In this document: piece after piece, positions 7,640 through 15,630 of the stretch
Layout of the letters: each line of letters opens with the position of its first letter
Numbering within the stretch: position 1 is the stretch's first letter
DNA from: Kitasatospora phosalacinea
GTDB lineage: Bacteria > Actinomycetota > Actinomycetes > Streptomycetales > Streptomycetaceae
NCBI RefSeq assembly: GCF_030268885.1
Contig: NZ_BSSA01000045.1
Coordinates: forward strand, 1 to 43,757
Reading direction: 5' to 3'
Length of the DNA stretch: 43,757 nt
Program-made: the position numbers and the translations under genes
The notes under the pieces: model-generated
Database searches by the model: none
Told to the model about the DNA's origin: nothing
Seen by the model: the letters and a program-made list of their open reading frames with translations, nothing else

Positions 7640-8596
7640 GTGATCCGCTACCGACTGGGCGCCGGCGCCGCGAGCGTGCGGTGGGCGATGTCGCCGATCC
7701 ACGAAGTGGTCAGCCTCGCCCGGCTCCTGACCGAGCCCCAGCGCCACCCGATGTTCCAGCCGTGGCTGCGCCGCCGACGCGCCCTCCCGCTGCCCGACCT
7801 GGCACCGCTCACCGTCCTCATGGCCGAGGGCGCCTACCGGCCCGACTTCCTCGACCCGTCGCCGACGTCCAGCGAACCGACGTTCGAGGAAGGCGTGGAG
7901 GCGCTCCTCGCCGCACCGGCGGACCGGGCGCACGCCGAACTGGTCGACGCGGCGGCCGGCCGCGGGGCCGCGGTGGCCCGTCGACTGCTCGACGACCCCG
8001 AACGGTTCAGGTCCGAGGCCGCCGAGGCGCTGCGCCGCCTGTGGAAGGCGGTCGTGGAACCGGAGTGGCCGGCCATGCGGCAGGCGCTGCGGGCCGAGAT
8101 GCTGGACCGGGCCCTCCAGGTCAACCGCGAGGGGCTGCGCGCCGTCCTGCCGCGCCTGCACCCCTCCGCCGCGTGCGAGGGCGACACCGTCACCGTCGCG
8201 AAGGCCGTCGACATCGACGTGGACTGCCCCGACGGGCTCGTCCTCGTGCCGTCGCTGTTCATCACCGACCGGGTGCAGTGCACCACCTCCGACCACTGGA
8301 CCCCGGCGATCTACTACCCCGCGTCCGGGCGCTACCTGTGGGCGGCGCCCCCCGCCCCCGGGTCGTTGGACCGCCTCCTGGGGGCGACGCGGTCCAGGAT
8401 CCTGGCCGCGCTCGCCACCCCGCTGCAGACCACCGCGGTGGCCGGGCTGGTGGGCGTCACGCCGCCCACGGCCAGCGAGCACCTGGCGATCCTGCGGGAC
8501 GCGGGGCTGATCGACAGCAGCAGGGTCGGTCGCACCGTCACGCACGAACTCACCGAGGCCGGCCGCGTCCTGCTGGCCGCCGCGGCCGGGAGTTGA
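7640..8596 (+). CDS. ArsR-type winged-helix regulator with large N-terminal domain
   Basis: A 318-residue protein. The C-terminal 65 residues form a winged helix of the ArsR type (GVTPPTASEHLAILRDAGLI followed by a GRTVTHELT wing). The long N-terminal region (PIHEVVSLARLL...) is typical of the actinobacterial DUF5937-like ArsR proteins; I am not certain of that family number. No metal-binding Cys pair is visible, so it probably senses something other than metals. GTG 7640 is chosen because VIRYRL is the usual beginning of these proteins; CACAAT 7 bases upstream suggests a leaderless mRNA. It faces the cupin-SDR pair and is their likely regulator. Confidence 0.8.
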   Translation: MIRYRLGAGAASVRWAMSPIHEVVSLARLLTEPQRHPMFQPWLRRRRALPLPDLAPLTVLMAEGAYRPDFLDPSPTSSEPTFEEGVEALLAAPADRAHAELVDAAAGRGAAVARRLLDDPERFRSEAAEALRRLWKAVVEPEWPAMRQALRAEMLDRALQVNREGLRAVLPRLHPSAACEGDTVTVAKAVDIDVDCPDGLVLVPSLFITDRVQCTTSDHWTPAIYYPASGRYLWAAPPAPGSLDRLLGATRSRILAALATPLQTTAVAGLVGVTPPTASEHLAILRDAGLIDSSRVGRTVTHELTEAGRVLLAAAAGS

Positions 8597-8616
8597 CGGG
8601 TCGGGGGCCGGGCGGG

Positions 8617-8633
8617 CGCGGGGTGCCCCCGCG
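8617..8633. terminator. Hairpin between convergent genes
   Basis: CGCGGGG (8617-8623) and CCCCGCG (8627-8633) form a perfect 7-bp stem with a 3-base loop, between the ends of the ArsR-type gene and the minus-strand hypothetical gene. It is a plausible bidirectional terminator without a T-run. Confidence 0.5.
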
Positions 8634-8636
8634 GGG

Positions 8637-9296
8637 TCAGTCCCGGTAGACCGTGTCCAGCCAGTAGCGGTGCTCCTCGTCGAGGAGGCGGGGCGGGAGG
8701 CTGGCGATCCAGGCGGCGACCTCGGGGCCGACCGGGAGTTCGCGGTGGAAGCCGAGGCGCAGGTCGGGCAGGCGGTCGAAGTGCAGCCAGTCGTCGACGG
8801 TGCGGGCGGCGTGCCGCTCGGCGGTCGGGGTGCGGGTCTCGGTCCAGGTCCGCAGCCAGGGGACGACGGTGCCGGTGGCGACCGCCACCGTCTCCAGGAC
8901 GTCGGCGGCGTGCGCGGCGGGATCGGCGAGGGTGGCGGACCACCAGGCGTCCAGGACGTCCCGGACGAGTTCGGCGCGGTGCCAGTTCGGCCAGTCGGCG
9001 GCGACCAGGCGGGCGGCGACCAGCGGGCCGTCGACGGCGAGCGTGCCGGTGGTCAACTGCCGCAGCAGACGCGGGGCGAGGCGCCGGTAGAGGGTGGGGA
9101 AGTCGCCCCAGTGGTCGGGGAACTTCGCGGCCACCGAGTGCAGCAGCCCGTCCGGGATCAGGTCGGGCGGGCCGGAGAGGACGGCCAACTGCTCGGCGGT
9201 GTAGCAGTGTTCGCAGCCGTCGACCGCCGGCCCGGGGCGGGCGGTACGGCCGAGGGCGTCCAGGGCGTGGTGCAGGCGCTGCTGCGCGGTCGTCAT
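8637..9296 (-). CDS. Hypothetical protein
   Basis: 219 residues, coding statistics like its neighbours, ATG start. I do not recognise a family. It is rich in Trp and Leu, has no signal peptide or membrane segment, and contains a CxxC near the N-terminus (DGCEHCYTAEQ, about residues 26-36), which could bind a metal. It resembles conserved Streptomyces proteins of unknown function found alone. It is transcribed away from LacI C and toward the ArsR-type gene. Confidence 0.75.
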   Translation of the reverse strand: MTTAQQRLHHALDALGRTARPGPAVDGCEHCYTAEQLAVLSGPPDLIPDGLLHSVAAKFPDHWGDFPTLYRRLAPRLLRQLTTGTLAVDGPLVAARLVAADWPNWHRAELVRDVLDAWWSATLADPAAHAADVLETVAVATGTVVPWLRTWTETRTPTAERHAARTVDDWLHFDRLPDLRLGFHRELPVGPEVAAWIASLPPRLLDEEHRYWLDTVYRD

Positions 9297-9430
9297 GCCG
9301 GGTCCCCCGCTGGGTACTCCACCGGGCCCACCCGGCGAAGAGTGCGACGCTACCAGGAGCCGATGTGCCGTCCGGCGGCGGGGACCTGACAGGATGGGGA
9401 CCCGCAGGTGGCGGCTACGGAGTGGACGGG

Positions 9431-10459
9431 GTGAGCAGCAGGATGCAGCGCCGGGTGACGATCCGGGACGTGGCGGCCCGGGCCGGGGTGTCGGCCGGTG
9501 CGGTCTCGCTGGCCCTCAACGACCGGCCGGGCGTCTCCGACGCGACGCGGCGGCGGATCGTCGAGGCGGCCCGCGAACTCGGCTGGTCGCCGAACCTGGC
9601 GGCCCGCTCGCTCGCCCAGGGCGACCGGGTGCACACCGTCGGCATGGCGCTGACCCGGGGCGGGGCCGGACTCGACCAGGTGCAGATGGCGCTGATCGGC
9701 GGCATCGAGCAGGTCCTCGCGGAGCGGCCGTGCGCGCTGCTGCTGCACACCGTCCCGGACCGGGACGCGGAGATCGCGCTGTACCGGCAGTGGTGGCAGT
9801 CCGGGCGGGTCAACGGTTCGGTGCTGGTCGGCGTGGTCGCCGACGACCCCCGGCTGGAGCCCGTGCACAAGCTCGGCATGCCCGCCGTCGCGGTCAGCCA
9901 GCCCGCGCTGTCCGGCCCGTTCCCCGCGGTGTGGACCGACGACGACGCCGCGATCGCCGAGGCCGTCCGCTACCTCGCCCTGCTCGGCCACCGCCGGATC
10001 GCCCACGTCACCGGCCCCGCCGCGCTCGGCCGCACCCTGCTGCGCGGCGGGGCCTTCGCGGCGACCGCCGCCCAGCTCCCCGACGTCACCGCCCGCACCC
10101 TCCCCACCGACCTCTCCGCGCACGCGGGCGCCCGGGCCACCCGCACCCTGCTGACGGCCGCCGACCGGCCCACCGCGATCGTCTACGACAACGACCTGAT
10201 GGCGGTCGCCGCGGTCGCCGTCGCCGAGGAACTCGGGCTGCGCGTCCCGCAGGACGTCTCGCTGGTCGCCTGGGACGACTCCGACCTGTGCCGGATCACC
10301 CGCCCCCAGCTCTCCGCCCTCAGCCACGACCCGTTCGCGGTCGGCGAGGAGGTCGCCCGCTGCCTGCTGGAGCTCATCGACGAGGGCCGCGCCCCGTCCC
10401 GCCCGGCCGGTACGCCGGTGCTGGTGCCGCGCGGCAGCACCGGGCCCGCGCCGTCCTGA
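9431..10459 (+). CDS. LacI-family transcriptional regulator (LacI C)
   Basis: A LacI/GalR repressor of 342 residues, strongly similar to LacI A along its length. The HTH VTIRDVAARAGVSAGAVSLA is nearly identical, the recognition-helix residues (AGAVSLALNDRPGVS) are the same, and the effector domain shares AIVYDND and SLVAWDDSDLCRIT. The two therefore probably recognise the same operator. GTG 9431 is chosen for GGAG 8 bases upstream; ATG 9443 is an alternative. CAGGAT at 9389-9394 may be its -10 box. It stands alone, with unrelated genes on both sides, so its targets are probably elsewhere or shared with LacI A. Confidence 0.88.
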   Translation: MSSRMQRRVTIRDVAARAGVSAGAVSLALNDRPGVSDATRRRIVEAARELGWSPNLAARSLAQGDRVHTVGMALTRGGAGLDQVQMALIGGIEQVLAERPCALLLHTVPDRDAEIALYRQWWQSGRVNGSVLVGVVADDPRLEPVHKLGMPAVAVSQPALSGPFPAVWTDDDAAIAEAVRYLALLGHRRIAHVTGPAALGRTLLRGGAFAATAAQLPDVTARTLPTDLSAHAGARATRTLLTAADRPTAIVYDNDLMAVAAVAVAEELGLRVPQDVSLVAWDDSDLCRITRPQLSALSHDPFAVGEEVARCLLELIDEGRAPSRPAGTPVLVPRGSTGPAPS

Positions 10460-10479
10460 GCGGCAGGGGGAAGGGCCGG

Positions 10480-10884
10480 TCAGTCGCGCTGCCGTTCGGA
10501 GGTGCGCCGGGTCAGGGCCCCGCAGACGACGCCCGTCAGCAGGAAGAGGGCGGTGAGGACCGCGGCGGTGCCGAGCAGCCGCGGTTCCCACGGGTCGTGC
10601 GGGGCGGTCCGGTCCGGGTGCAGGGCCGGGTGCAGGCCGATCGCGGCGGCGACCGGCCCGGCGGGGAGCGTCACCAGCAGCAGCGGGAGCCGGCGCGGGC
10701 GGGCGTGGCCGAGCAGCAGGCCCAGCGGCAGGGCGGGCAGCAGGACCAGCAGGGGGAAGGCGGTCAGCGTCGGTGCGCCGGACAGCCGGGGGCCCAGGGC
10801 GGCGAGCCCGACCCAGAGCGCGCAGAGGCCCCGGACGGGGCCCGGGCGGCTCGTCCAGTGGTGGTGTGCGGGTGCGGTCGGCAT
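10480..10884 (-). CDS. Small membrane protein
   Basis: 134 residues with about four hydrophobic segments: around residues 17-33, 40-58, 66-84 and 107-126. The C-terminal tail is basic (TRRTSERQRD). I do not recognise a family. The ATG start is preceded by CAGGGGGA. The promoter upstream carries a TATGCT -10 box next to a TGAAC-AC-GTTCA palindrome (see 10930-10948), so expression is probably controlled by a repressor. The gene converges with LacI C. Confidence 0.75.
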   Translation of the reverse strand: MPTAPAHHHWTSRPGPVRGLCALWVGLAALGPRLSGAPTLTAFPLLVLLPALPLGLLLGHARPRRLPLLLVTLPAGPVAAAIGLHPALHPDRTAPHDPWEPRLLGTAAVLTALFLLTGVVCGALTRRTSERQRD

Positions 10885-10929
10885 CGGTCCCCCTGCGGTG
10901 TGCGCTCCGGGCGGGAGCGTCGTGCCGCC

Positions 10930-10948
10930 AGCATACTGAACACGTTCA
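10930..10948 (-). promoter_or_regulatory. -10 box and palindromic operator of the small membrane protein gene
   Basis: On the minus strand TATGCT (10930-10935) is a good -10 box with an expected transcript start near 10922, about 38 bases before the ATG. Immediately upstream is TGAAC/GTTCA with a 2-base spacer (10937-10948), in a short AT-rich patch. Spacing and symmetry are typical of a TetR-type operator. Confidence 0.5.
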
Positions 10949-11113
10949 ATTCTGCGAGCCCCGGCTCACGGCCCCGGACCCGCCGCCGGGTGGCGGCGGG
11001 TCCACGGCACCCTGACCCGGCCGACGGCCGCGTGCCGCGTCGTGCCCGGGCAGCGGCTCCGTGCCACCGCCCGGCCGAGCGGATTTCCCGCGCCGGGCGC
11101 CCCGGTGAGGCCG

Positions 11114-11119
11114 TAGGGT
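11114..11119 (+). promoter_or_regulatory. -10 box of a leaderless promoter for the HD-domain gene
   Basis: TAGGGT, fitting TANNNT, ends 6 bases before ATG 11126, with no ribosome-binding site between. This supports a leaderless mRNA and the chosen start. The 240 bases between 10885 and 11125 otherwise hold only the promoter of the divergent membrane protein gene. Confidence 0.55.
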
Positions 11120-11125
11120 GGCCCG

Positions 11126-12157
11126 ATGGACGACGGGGTGCGGGTGGTGGCGAGCAGTACGGCCGGTGCGGGCGGGGTGTTCGTGGACCCGCTGTGGCGC
11201 GTCCCGGTGCGGCTCGCACCGGTGGAGGCGGCGCTGCTGCGCACCGCCCCGCTGCGGCGCCTGCAGTTCGTCGGGCACGCCGGTGCGTCCGCGGTCACCA
11301 CGCTGCAGTCGTACTCCCGGCTCGAACACACCCTCGGCGTCCTCGCGCTGGTCGCGCACTTCCGGCCGGAGGACCGACTCCTGCGGGTCGCCGCCCTGTT
11401 GCACGACATCGGACACCTGCCGCTGAGCCACACCCTGGAGGGCATCGGCGGCCTCGACCACCACGCCCTCGGCGCCGAGCTGCTGCACGCCGACCCGGTC
11501 CGACCCGTCCTGGAGCGGCACGGCATCCGCCCCGAGGCGGTGGCCGCCCTGCTCGACGGGCAGCCCCGGACACCGCTCACCGGGCACCCCGGACTGCTCA
11601 ACCTCGACCACCTCGACTCCTACGCCCGCAGCGGCCGGGCCGCTGGGCAGCTCGACGCCGACCCCGCCGCACTGCTGGAACGGCTCCGGCTCGGCGGTGC
11701 GGCGCACTCCGCGGTCTCCACGGACCGGGAGACCGCCGCCGTGCTGGTCGCGCTGGTCCGGGCGGAGGCCCGGCTGCACACCTCCTGGGACAACGTCGGC
11801 CCGGTCTCGGTGGCCCGCCGACTCGCCCGTCGACTGCTCGACGGCGAGGAGTTGACGGCGCGACGGCTCGCCCGGCTGACCGACGCCGAGCTGTGGTCCG
11901 TACTCGACGCCTGCACCGCGACCCGGGAGGAGAGCCGCCTGCTCCGCTACCAGCCGCACCGGCTCGTCGTCACCGCGGGCGCCGCGGGGGCCGCGGCCGA
12001 CGAGGACGGCGGGTGGGGCTTCGCGCTGCGCAAGATCTACCGCTCCGCACCGCTGGTGGGAGGAAGGCCACTTGCCGAAGCCGCACCCGAACTGGCCTCG
12101 GAACTCGACGACTTGGGGAAACTCGCAGTCGAGTTTCGCGTGCGGTGGGACGGTTGA
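11126..12157 (+). CDS. HD-domain phosphohydrolase
   Basis: 343 residues. The HD metal-binding motif is complete: H68 (RLEHTLG), H93-D94 (LLHDIGHLPLSHTLE) and a later Asp in LLNLDHLDSYARSG. The order and the surrounding sequence, starting with VDPLWRVPVRL and RLQFVGHAG, match the dGTPase/YdhJ-like HD group that acts on nucleotides or nucleotide second messengers. No signal peptide is present, so it is cytoplasmic. The substrate is not predictable. It converges with the HEAT-repeat gene, whose stop lies 61 bases away, and is not in an operon. Confidence 0.85.
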   Translation: MDDGVRVVASSTAGAGGVFVDPLWRVPVRLAPVEAALLRTAPLRRLQFVGHAGASAVTTLQSYSRLEHTLGVLALVAHFRPEDRLLRVAALLHDIGHLPLSHTLEGIGGLDHHALGAELLHADPVRPVLERHGIRPEAVAALLDGQPRTPLTGHPGLLNLDHLDSYARSGRAAGQLDADPAALLERLRLGGAAHSAVSTDRETAAVLVALVRAEARLHTSWDNVGPVSVARRLARRLLDGEELTARRLARLTDAELWSVLDACTATREESRLLRYQPHRLVVTAGAAGAAADEDGGWGFALRKIYRSAPLVGGRPLAEAAPELASELDDLGKLAVEFRVRWDG

Positions 12158-12218
12158 GGGCGAAGATCGGGCGCGTCGGGGCAGGTGCGGGCGGGAGGCC
12201 CGCGGGAGGCCGACGGGG

Positions 12219-14072
12219 TCAGGTGCGCAGCAGGGCGAGGGCGAGGCTGCGGGCCCGGTAGTCCGGCAGGCCGCCGCCGGTGGGGCCGAGGGGGTCGTCG
12301 GCCAGCAGGCGGCGCGGGGAGAAGGCCAGGCCGCGCAGGAACGGGCGGGCCTCCTCGGGGAGCCGGGGCAGGGCGGCGAGCAGCGGCAGGGCGCCCAGGA
12401 CGTCGCGCTCCGGGGCCAGTCGGGCGATCAGGTCGGCGGCGGGCAGCCCCGGGTCGCCGGTGATCCGGTGGTGAGCCCGGGCCGCGGCCAGCCGGACGTG
12501 CGCGCGGCGGCTGCCGAGCAGCGGGACGACCAGCGGGAGCAGCGGTGCCGCGGCGGCCCCGAGCGGTGCCAACTCGGCCAGCTGCCAGAGGGGTTCGCCG
12601 TCGGCGAGTAGCTCGGGGAAGACCCGGAGCACCTCCGTGAGGTCCCCGGTCAGCCGGTGCAGCGCGACGGCCGCCGCCGCCCGCAGCTCCCCGTCCTCCG
12701 CGCGTGTCGACTCCCGTAGCAGGACGGTGAGTTCGGCAGGGGCGGCCGTGACCGCGGTGCGCCCCAGGGCGCGGGCGGCCGGGGCGGCGGCCCGGCCCTC
12801 GCGCAGGCAGGCGAGCAGCTCGGGTGTGCCGCCGCCGAGCAGGTCGAGCGTCTCGACGAGCGTCCGGCTCTCGTACTCGTCGGCGCCGGCCGCGAGTCGG
12901 CGGGCGGCCAGCGTGCGCAGCCGCGGGTGCTCCCGGGCGGGCAGCAGGCGGGCCGCCTCCGCGAGCAGCGCGGCCCCGGGGCGGCCCGGCAGCAGGTCGA
13001 GGACCCCCGGGACGCGGGCCCGGACCAGGCCGAGCAGCGCGGCGGGATCGCGGTCCAGGTGGGCGCGCAGGGCGTCCAGCAGGGCGGCGGGCGGGGTGCG
13101 CAGGTGCTCGATCCAGTGCGCGGCGGTGCGCAGCAGGTGCCGCGGGTCCTCGTGGTGGTGGGGGAGCGCGGCCGCCACCAGGTCGAGCACCGCGGCCTCG
13201 CGGTCGCGCCAGACCCGGGCGACCGCCGTGGCCAGCCAACTGCCCTGGTGGCGGTCGGTTCCGGCCCCGTCCCCGTCGGCGATCCAGCGCCCCGCGACCG
13301 CCAGCGCCGCGTCCGGGTCGCGCTGCAGCAGCCGGTGCAGGTGCGTGTTCGGGCTGCCGGTCACCGGCCACGGGATGCCCGGGCCGCCCGAGGCCCCGTC
13401 GGCGGCGAACACCGCGACCGCCTCCGCCGGGTACGGCGGCCCGTGCCGCTCCGCGACCAGCACCGCCGAGACCTGCCGGACCTCGGACAACGGGCTGTCC
13501 AGGAAGGCCAGTTCGCGCCCGAGCCGGTCCAGCGCCACCAGTGCGTCGGCCCGGACGGACGGCGAGGCGTCCGCCTCGTGCAACCCGCCCACCAGATCGG
13601 CCAGTTCCTCCCGTTGCGCCTGCGGCAGCAGGTCGGCGACCGCGGCCACCACCCGCAGCGCGAGCTGCCGGGTCTCCTCCTCCGGATCCGCCAGGCACGG
13701 CAGCAGCCCGGGCAGCACCCGCTCCAACTCGCGGCAGACCGCGGCCGTTGCGCTCCCCGCCCAGCGCGGGGCGGCGAGCTCCTCCGACTCGTGCTCCGCC
13801 ATCAGGAACAGCAGCGCCAGCGCGTCGTTGCGGCCCGCCGCCAGCGGGGCGTGCAGCGCCGCGTGCGCCAGGTACGGGACGGTGGCGGCCGACGCCGAGT
13901 AGACGCTGCCCTGGTGGCAGACGGCGCTGACCAGCTCGTACTGCGCCTCCTCGACCGCCGCCGCGTCCTGCCCGTACAGCCCGGCCAGCAGCTCGGGCAG
14001 GTCCTCCGCCGGGCCGTACGCGTGCTCCAGCGCCGACCAGTCGACCAGGCCGAGTTCGGTGGGCGCCCTCAT
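12219..14072 (-). CDS. HEAT-repeat protein
   Basis: 617 residues composed mostly of Ala/Leu/Arg-rich amphipathic helix pairs with the HEAT pattern, e.g. DPEEETRQLALRVVAAVADL, SPSVRADALVALDRLG and RRAHVRLAAARAHHRITG. No enzymatic motif, signal peptide or membrane helix is visible. HEAT solenoids normally serve as protein-binding scaffolds. ATG 14072 has GAGGAG upstream and a TAGGGT -10 box on the minus strand (14109-14114), giving a leader of about 30 bases. Its partners are unknown. Confidence 0.85.
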   Translation of the reverse strand: MRAPTELGLVDWSALEHAYGPAEDLPELLAGLYGQDAAAVEEAQYELVSAVCHQGSVYSASAATVPYLAHAALHAPLAAGRNDALALLFLMAEHESEELAAPRWAGSATAAVCRELERVLPGLLPCLADPEEETRQLALRVVAAVADLLPQAQREELADLVGGLHEADASPSVRADALVALDRLGRELAFLDSPLSEVRQVSAVLVAERHGPPYPAEAVAVFAADGASGGPGIPWPVTGSPNTHLHRLLQRDPDAALAVAGRWIADGDGAGTDRHQGSWLATAVARVWRDREAAVLDLVAAALPHHHEDPRHLLRTAAHWIEHLRTPPAALLDALRAHLDRDPAALLGLVRARVPGVLDLLPGRPGAALLAEAARLLPAREHPRLRTLAARRLAAGADEYESRTLVETLDLLGGGTPELLACLREGRAAAPAARALGRTAVTAAPAELTVLLRESTRAEDGELRAAAAVALHRLTGDLTEVLRVFPELLADGEPLWQLAELAPLGAAAAPLLPLVVPLLGSRRAHVRLAAARAHHRITGDPGLPAADLIARLAPERDVLGALPLLAALPRLPEEARPFLRGLAFSPRRLLADDPLGPTGGGLPDYRARSLALALLRT

Positions 14073-14108
14073 GCTGCGTGTCTCCTCGGTCGGTTCGGGC
14101 CGGTCCCG

Positions 14109-14114
14109 ACCCTA
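14109..14114 (-). promoter_or_regulatory. -10 box upstream of the HEAT-repeat gene
   Basis: TAGGGT on the minus strand matches TANNNT. It would start transcription near 14102, about 30 bases before ATG 14072 and just ahead of the GAGGAG ribosome-binding site. No clear -35 box is seen. Confidence 0.4.
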
Positions 14115-14419
14115 CCGCCGCCGGTCCGGGCCGCCTCCGGCCGCTCCGGCGCTCACCGACGCCGACCGCGAGGTCAAGCCCGGCACGGCCCGCACCCCTG
14201 CCTGCGCCACCGGCCCGGCGCCGAGCACCCGCAGCACCCGCAGCGGCGGCAGAACCCGGCGCAGGGGCAGGGGCAGGCGCAGGACGGTCGAGCGGGAGAT
14301 CGCACAGGGCGGCGCGCGGGCGAGGCGGGCGTGTGCCCGGCGTGCTCACTCCTCGACCTCGGTGCGGATCCGGTGCCGGCACCCGCGGGGCGATACATCT
14401 GCTCCCTGTGACGTCCAGC

Positions 14420-14602
14420 GGCACGGCAGCCACTCCTTCCGCCCCGTTGAACGCGAGACGGTCGCTCCGGCGCACCAGGTCGAACGTCCCCGTCGTTCCG
14501 GTGGTCGGTTCGCCGCCCGGGCGGGGTGGGCAGGACAAGACCGCTGCCCAGCGTCAGTACGGCGGCAGCGAGTGTGCTGAAGCGGTGTCGACGACGTGAC
14601 AT
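14420..14602 (-). pseudogene. Remnant of a small secreted protein gene (frameshifted)
   Basis: From ATG 14602 the minus strand encodes a good signal-peptide start (MSRRRHRFSTLAAAVLTLGS, then GLVLPTPPG). Right after this the frame turns into Arg-rich noise, while the neighbouring frame becomes protein-like with high third-position GC (GEPTTGTTGTFDLVRRSDRL, then AFNGAEGVAAVPLDVTG) until about 14420. A frame change near 14515-14525 would join them. After 14420 no frame looks coding, so the gene is probably both frameshifted and truncated. The rest of 14073-14780 holds the HEAT gene promoter and a tandem repeat, and nothing else I can call. Confidence 0.4.
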
Positions 14603-14620
14603 CGCCTTCCCCTGCTGGGG

Positions 14621-14668
14621 CGTCGAGGCTCGGGGCCGTCGAGGCTCGGGGCCGTCGAGGCTCGGGGC
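14621..14668. repeat. Three perfect 16-bp tandem repeats
   Basis: CGTCGAGGCTCGGGGC is repeated three times head to tail without a mismatch (14621-14636, 14637-14652, 14653-14668). It lies just upstream of the degraded secreted-protein gene and is not inside any recognisable gene. It may be a recombination scar or a slippage product. Confidence 0.85.
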
Positions 14669-14780
14669 TTCAGGTCGGCGCCTACAGAGGATGCAGGCCC
14701 ACCGTGAAGGGCGGCTCGGCGGTCAGACGGCCCTGGCACTGCCGGCAGGAGTGACCGTCAAGACCCGTGGGTGGGCGGGG

Positions 14781-15293
14781 TCAGCTGATCGTCAGCTGCC
14801 ACCTGATCTCTCCGTCGTGCGACTGCTGCGTGGGGGTGAGGCCGGCGGCGGCGACGGCGGCGGATGCCGTGTGGTCGGGGTGGATGTAGGCGCTGACCGT
14901 GTGCACCGGGTGCTCCCGGAGCCAGGCGACGAGTCCTTGGGCAGCTTCGGCGGCGATGCCGCGCCGCTGCCAGGGGGTGCCCACCACCCAGGCGATCTCC
15001 GCAGCGGCTCCGCGGTCGTCGGCGGTGACCGTCGCCTGGACGTAGCCGGTCAGGCAGGCGGCGTCGCGGAGTTGGACGACCCAGTTGCACCAGGATTCGC
15101 CGGGACGGGGCGAGCCGGTCACCAGACGTTCGTAGCGGGCGCGCAGATCCTGGGGGGCGTCCGGGGTGCCGCCGACGAAGGCGTGCAGGGCGGGGTCGGA
15201 CAGCACCACGGCCATCTCGTCGGCGTGCTCGACCTGCAGGGGAAGCAGGGCCAGCCGGTCGGTGCGGATGGTTCGGGGCTCGAGGGTGGTCAC
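14781..15293 (-). CDS. GNAT N-acetyltransferase, RimJ/RimL-like
   Basis: 170 residues. The opening IRTDRLALLPLQVEHADEMA is typical of RimJ/RimL-type acetyltransferases, and the acetyl-CoA pyrophosphate loop is visible in EIAWVVGTPWQRRGIAAEAA (Q/RxxGxA). The acceptor is unknown. GTG 15293 is preceded by AGGAGG at good spacing. Its start overlaps by GTGA the end of a possible 40-residue reading frame (15290-15412). Confidence 0.9.
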   Translation of the reverse strand: MTTLEPRTIRTDRLALLPLQVEHADEMAVVLSDPALHAFVGGTPDAPQDLRARYERLVTGSPRPGESWCNWVVQLRDAACLTGYVQATVTADDRGAAAEIAWVVGTPWQRRGIAAEAAQGLVAWLREHPVHTVSAYIHPDHTASAAVAAAGLTPTQQSHDGEIRWQLTIS

Positions 15294-15412
15294 GCTGCCT
15301 CCTGACGGGGGTGTTCGACGAGTGTGCCGCGCTCGAAGCGGGCGCCGGTGCGGACGGGTGAGAAGGTGTTGTCCTTCCGCTGGTGAGGGGCGTGTTTCTG
15401 CTGGCCATGCAT
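15290..15412 (-). CDS. Possible small leader reading frame coupled to the GNAT gene
   Basis: A 40-codon frame from an ATG at 15412 ends in TGA that overlaps the GNAT start as GTGA, the arrangement used for translational coupling. There is no convincing ribosome-binding site before its ATG and the peptide (containing DNTFSPVRTGARFERG) matches nothing I know. It may be chance. The rest of the gap to LacI D (15413-15630) shows no gene. Confidence 0.25.
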   Translation of the reverse strand: MHGQQKHAPHQRKDNTFSPVRTGARFERGTLVEHPRQEAA

Positions 15413-15630
15413 GGCACCGACGCCTCGGTGGCAGGGACGGGGCGTCGTGCCGTCTCCTCGCACCCGAACCTGCCGCACGGGCGGGTGGTGGAACTGCTCG
15501 GGGGCGGAGGAGGCGCAGACGTCGGACCGGGCGGCGGCCGACTGCCGTGCTGGTCCGGAACGGCCCGTGGTCGACCGCGGCCGCCCCGCGGAGTCCGTCG
15601 TCCGCGGGAACGTCCCGGCCGAGGGCGGGG
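15413..15630. other. Intergenic region without recognisable gene
   Basis: GC-rich spacer between the end of LacI D and the GNAT gene, both on the minus strand. I find no convincing coding frame, RNA gene or repeat; it presumably holds the LacI D terminator and the GNAT promoter. Confidence 0.5.

Noticed and set aside
12158..12218. GC-rich inverted repeat between HD and HEAT genes as a terminator
   Set aside because: The best stem is only five base pairs (GCGGG/CCCGC), too weak to call.
14526..15305. Open frame on the plus strand opposite the GNAT gene and across the tandem repeats
   Set aside because: Composition is Gly/Val/Asp-rich antisense noise and the GNAT motifs on the minus strand explain the region.
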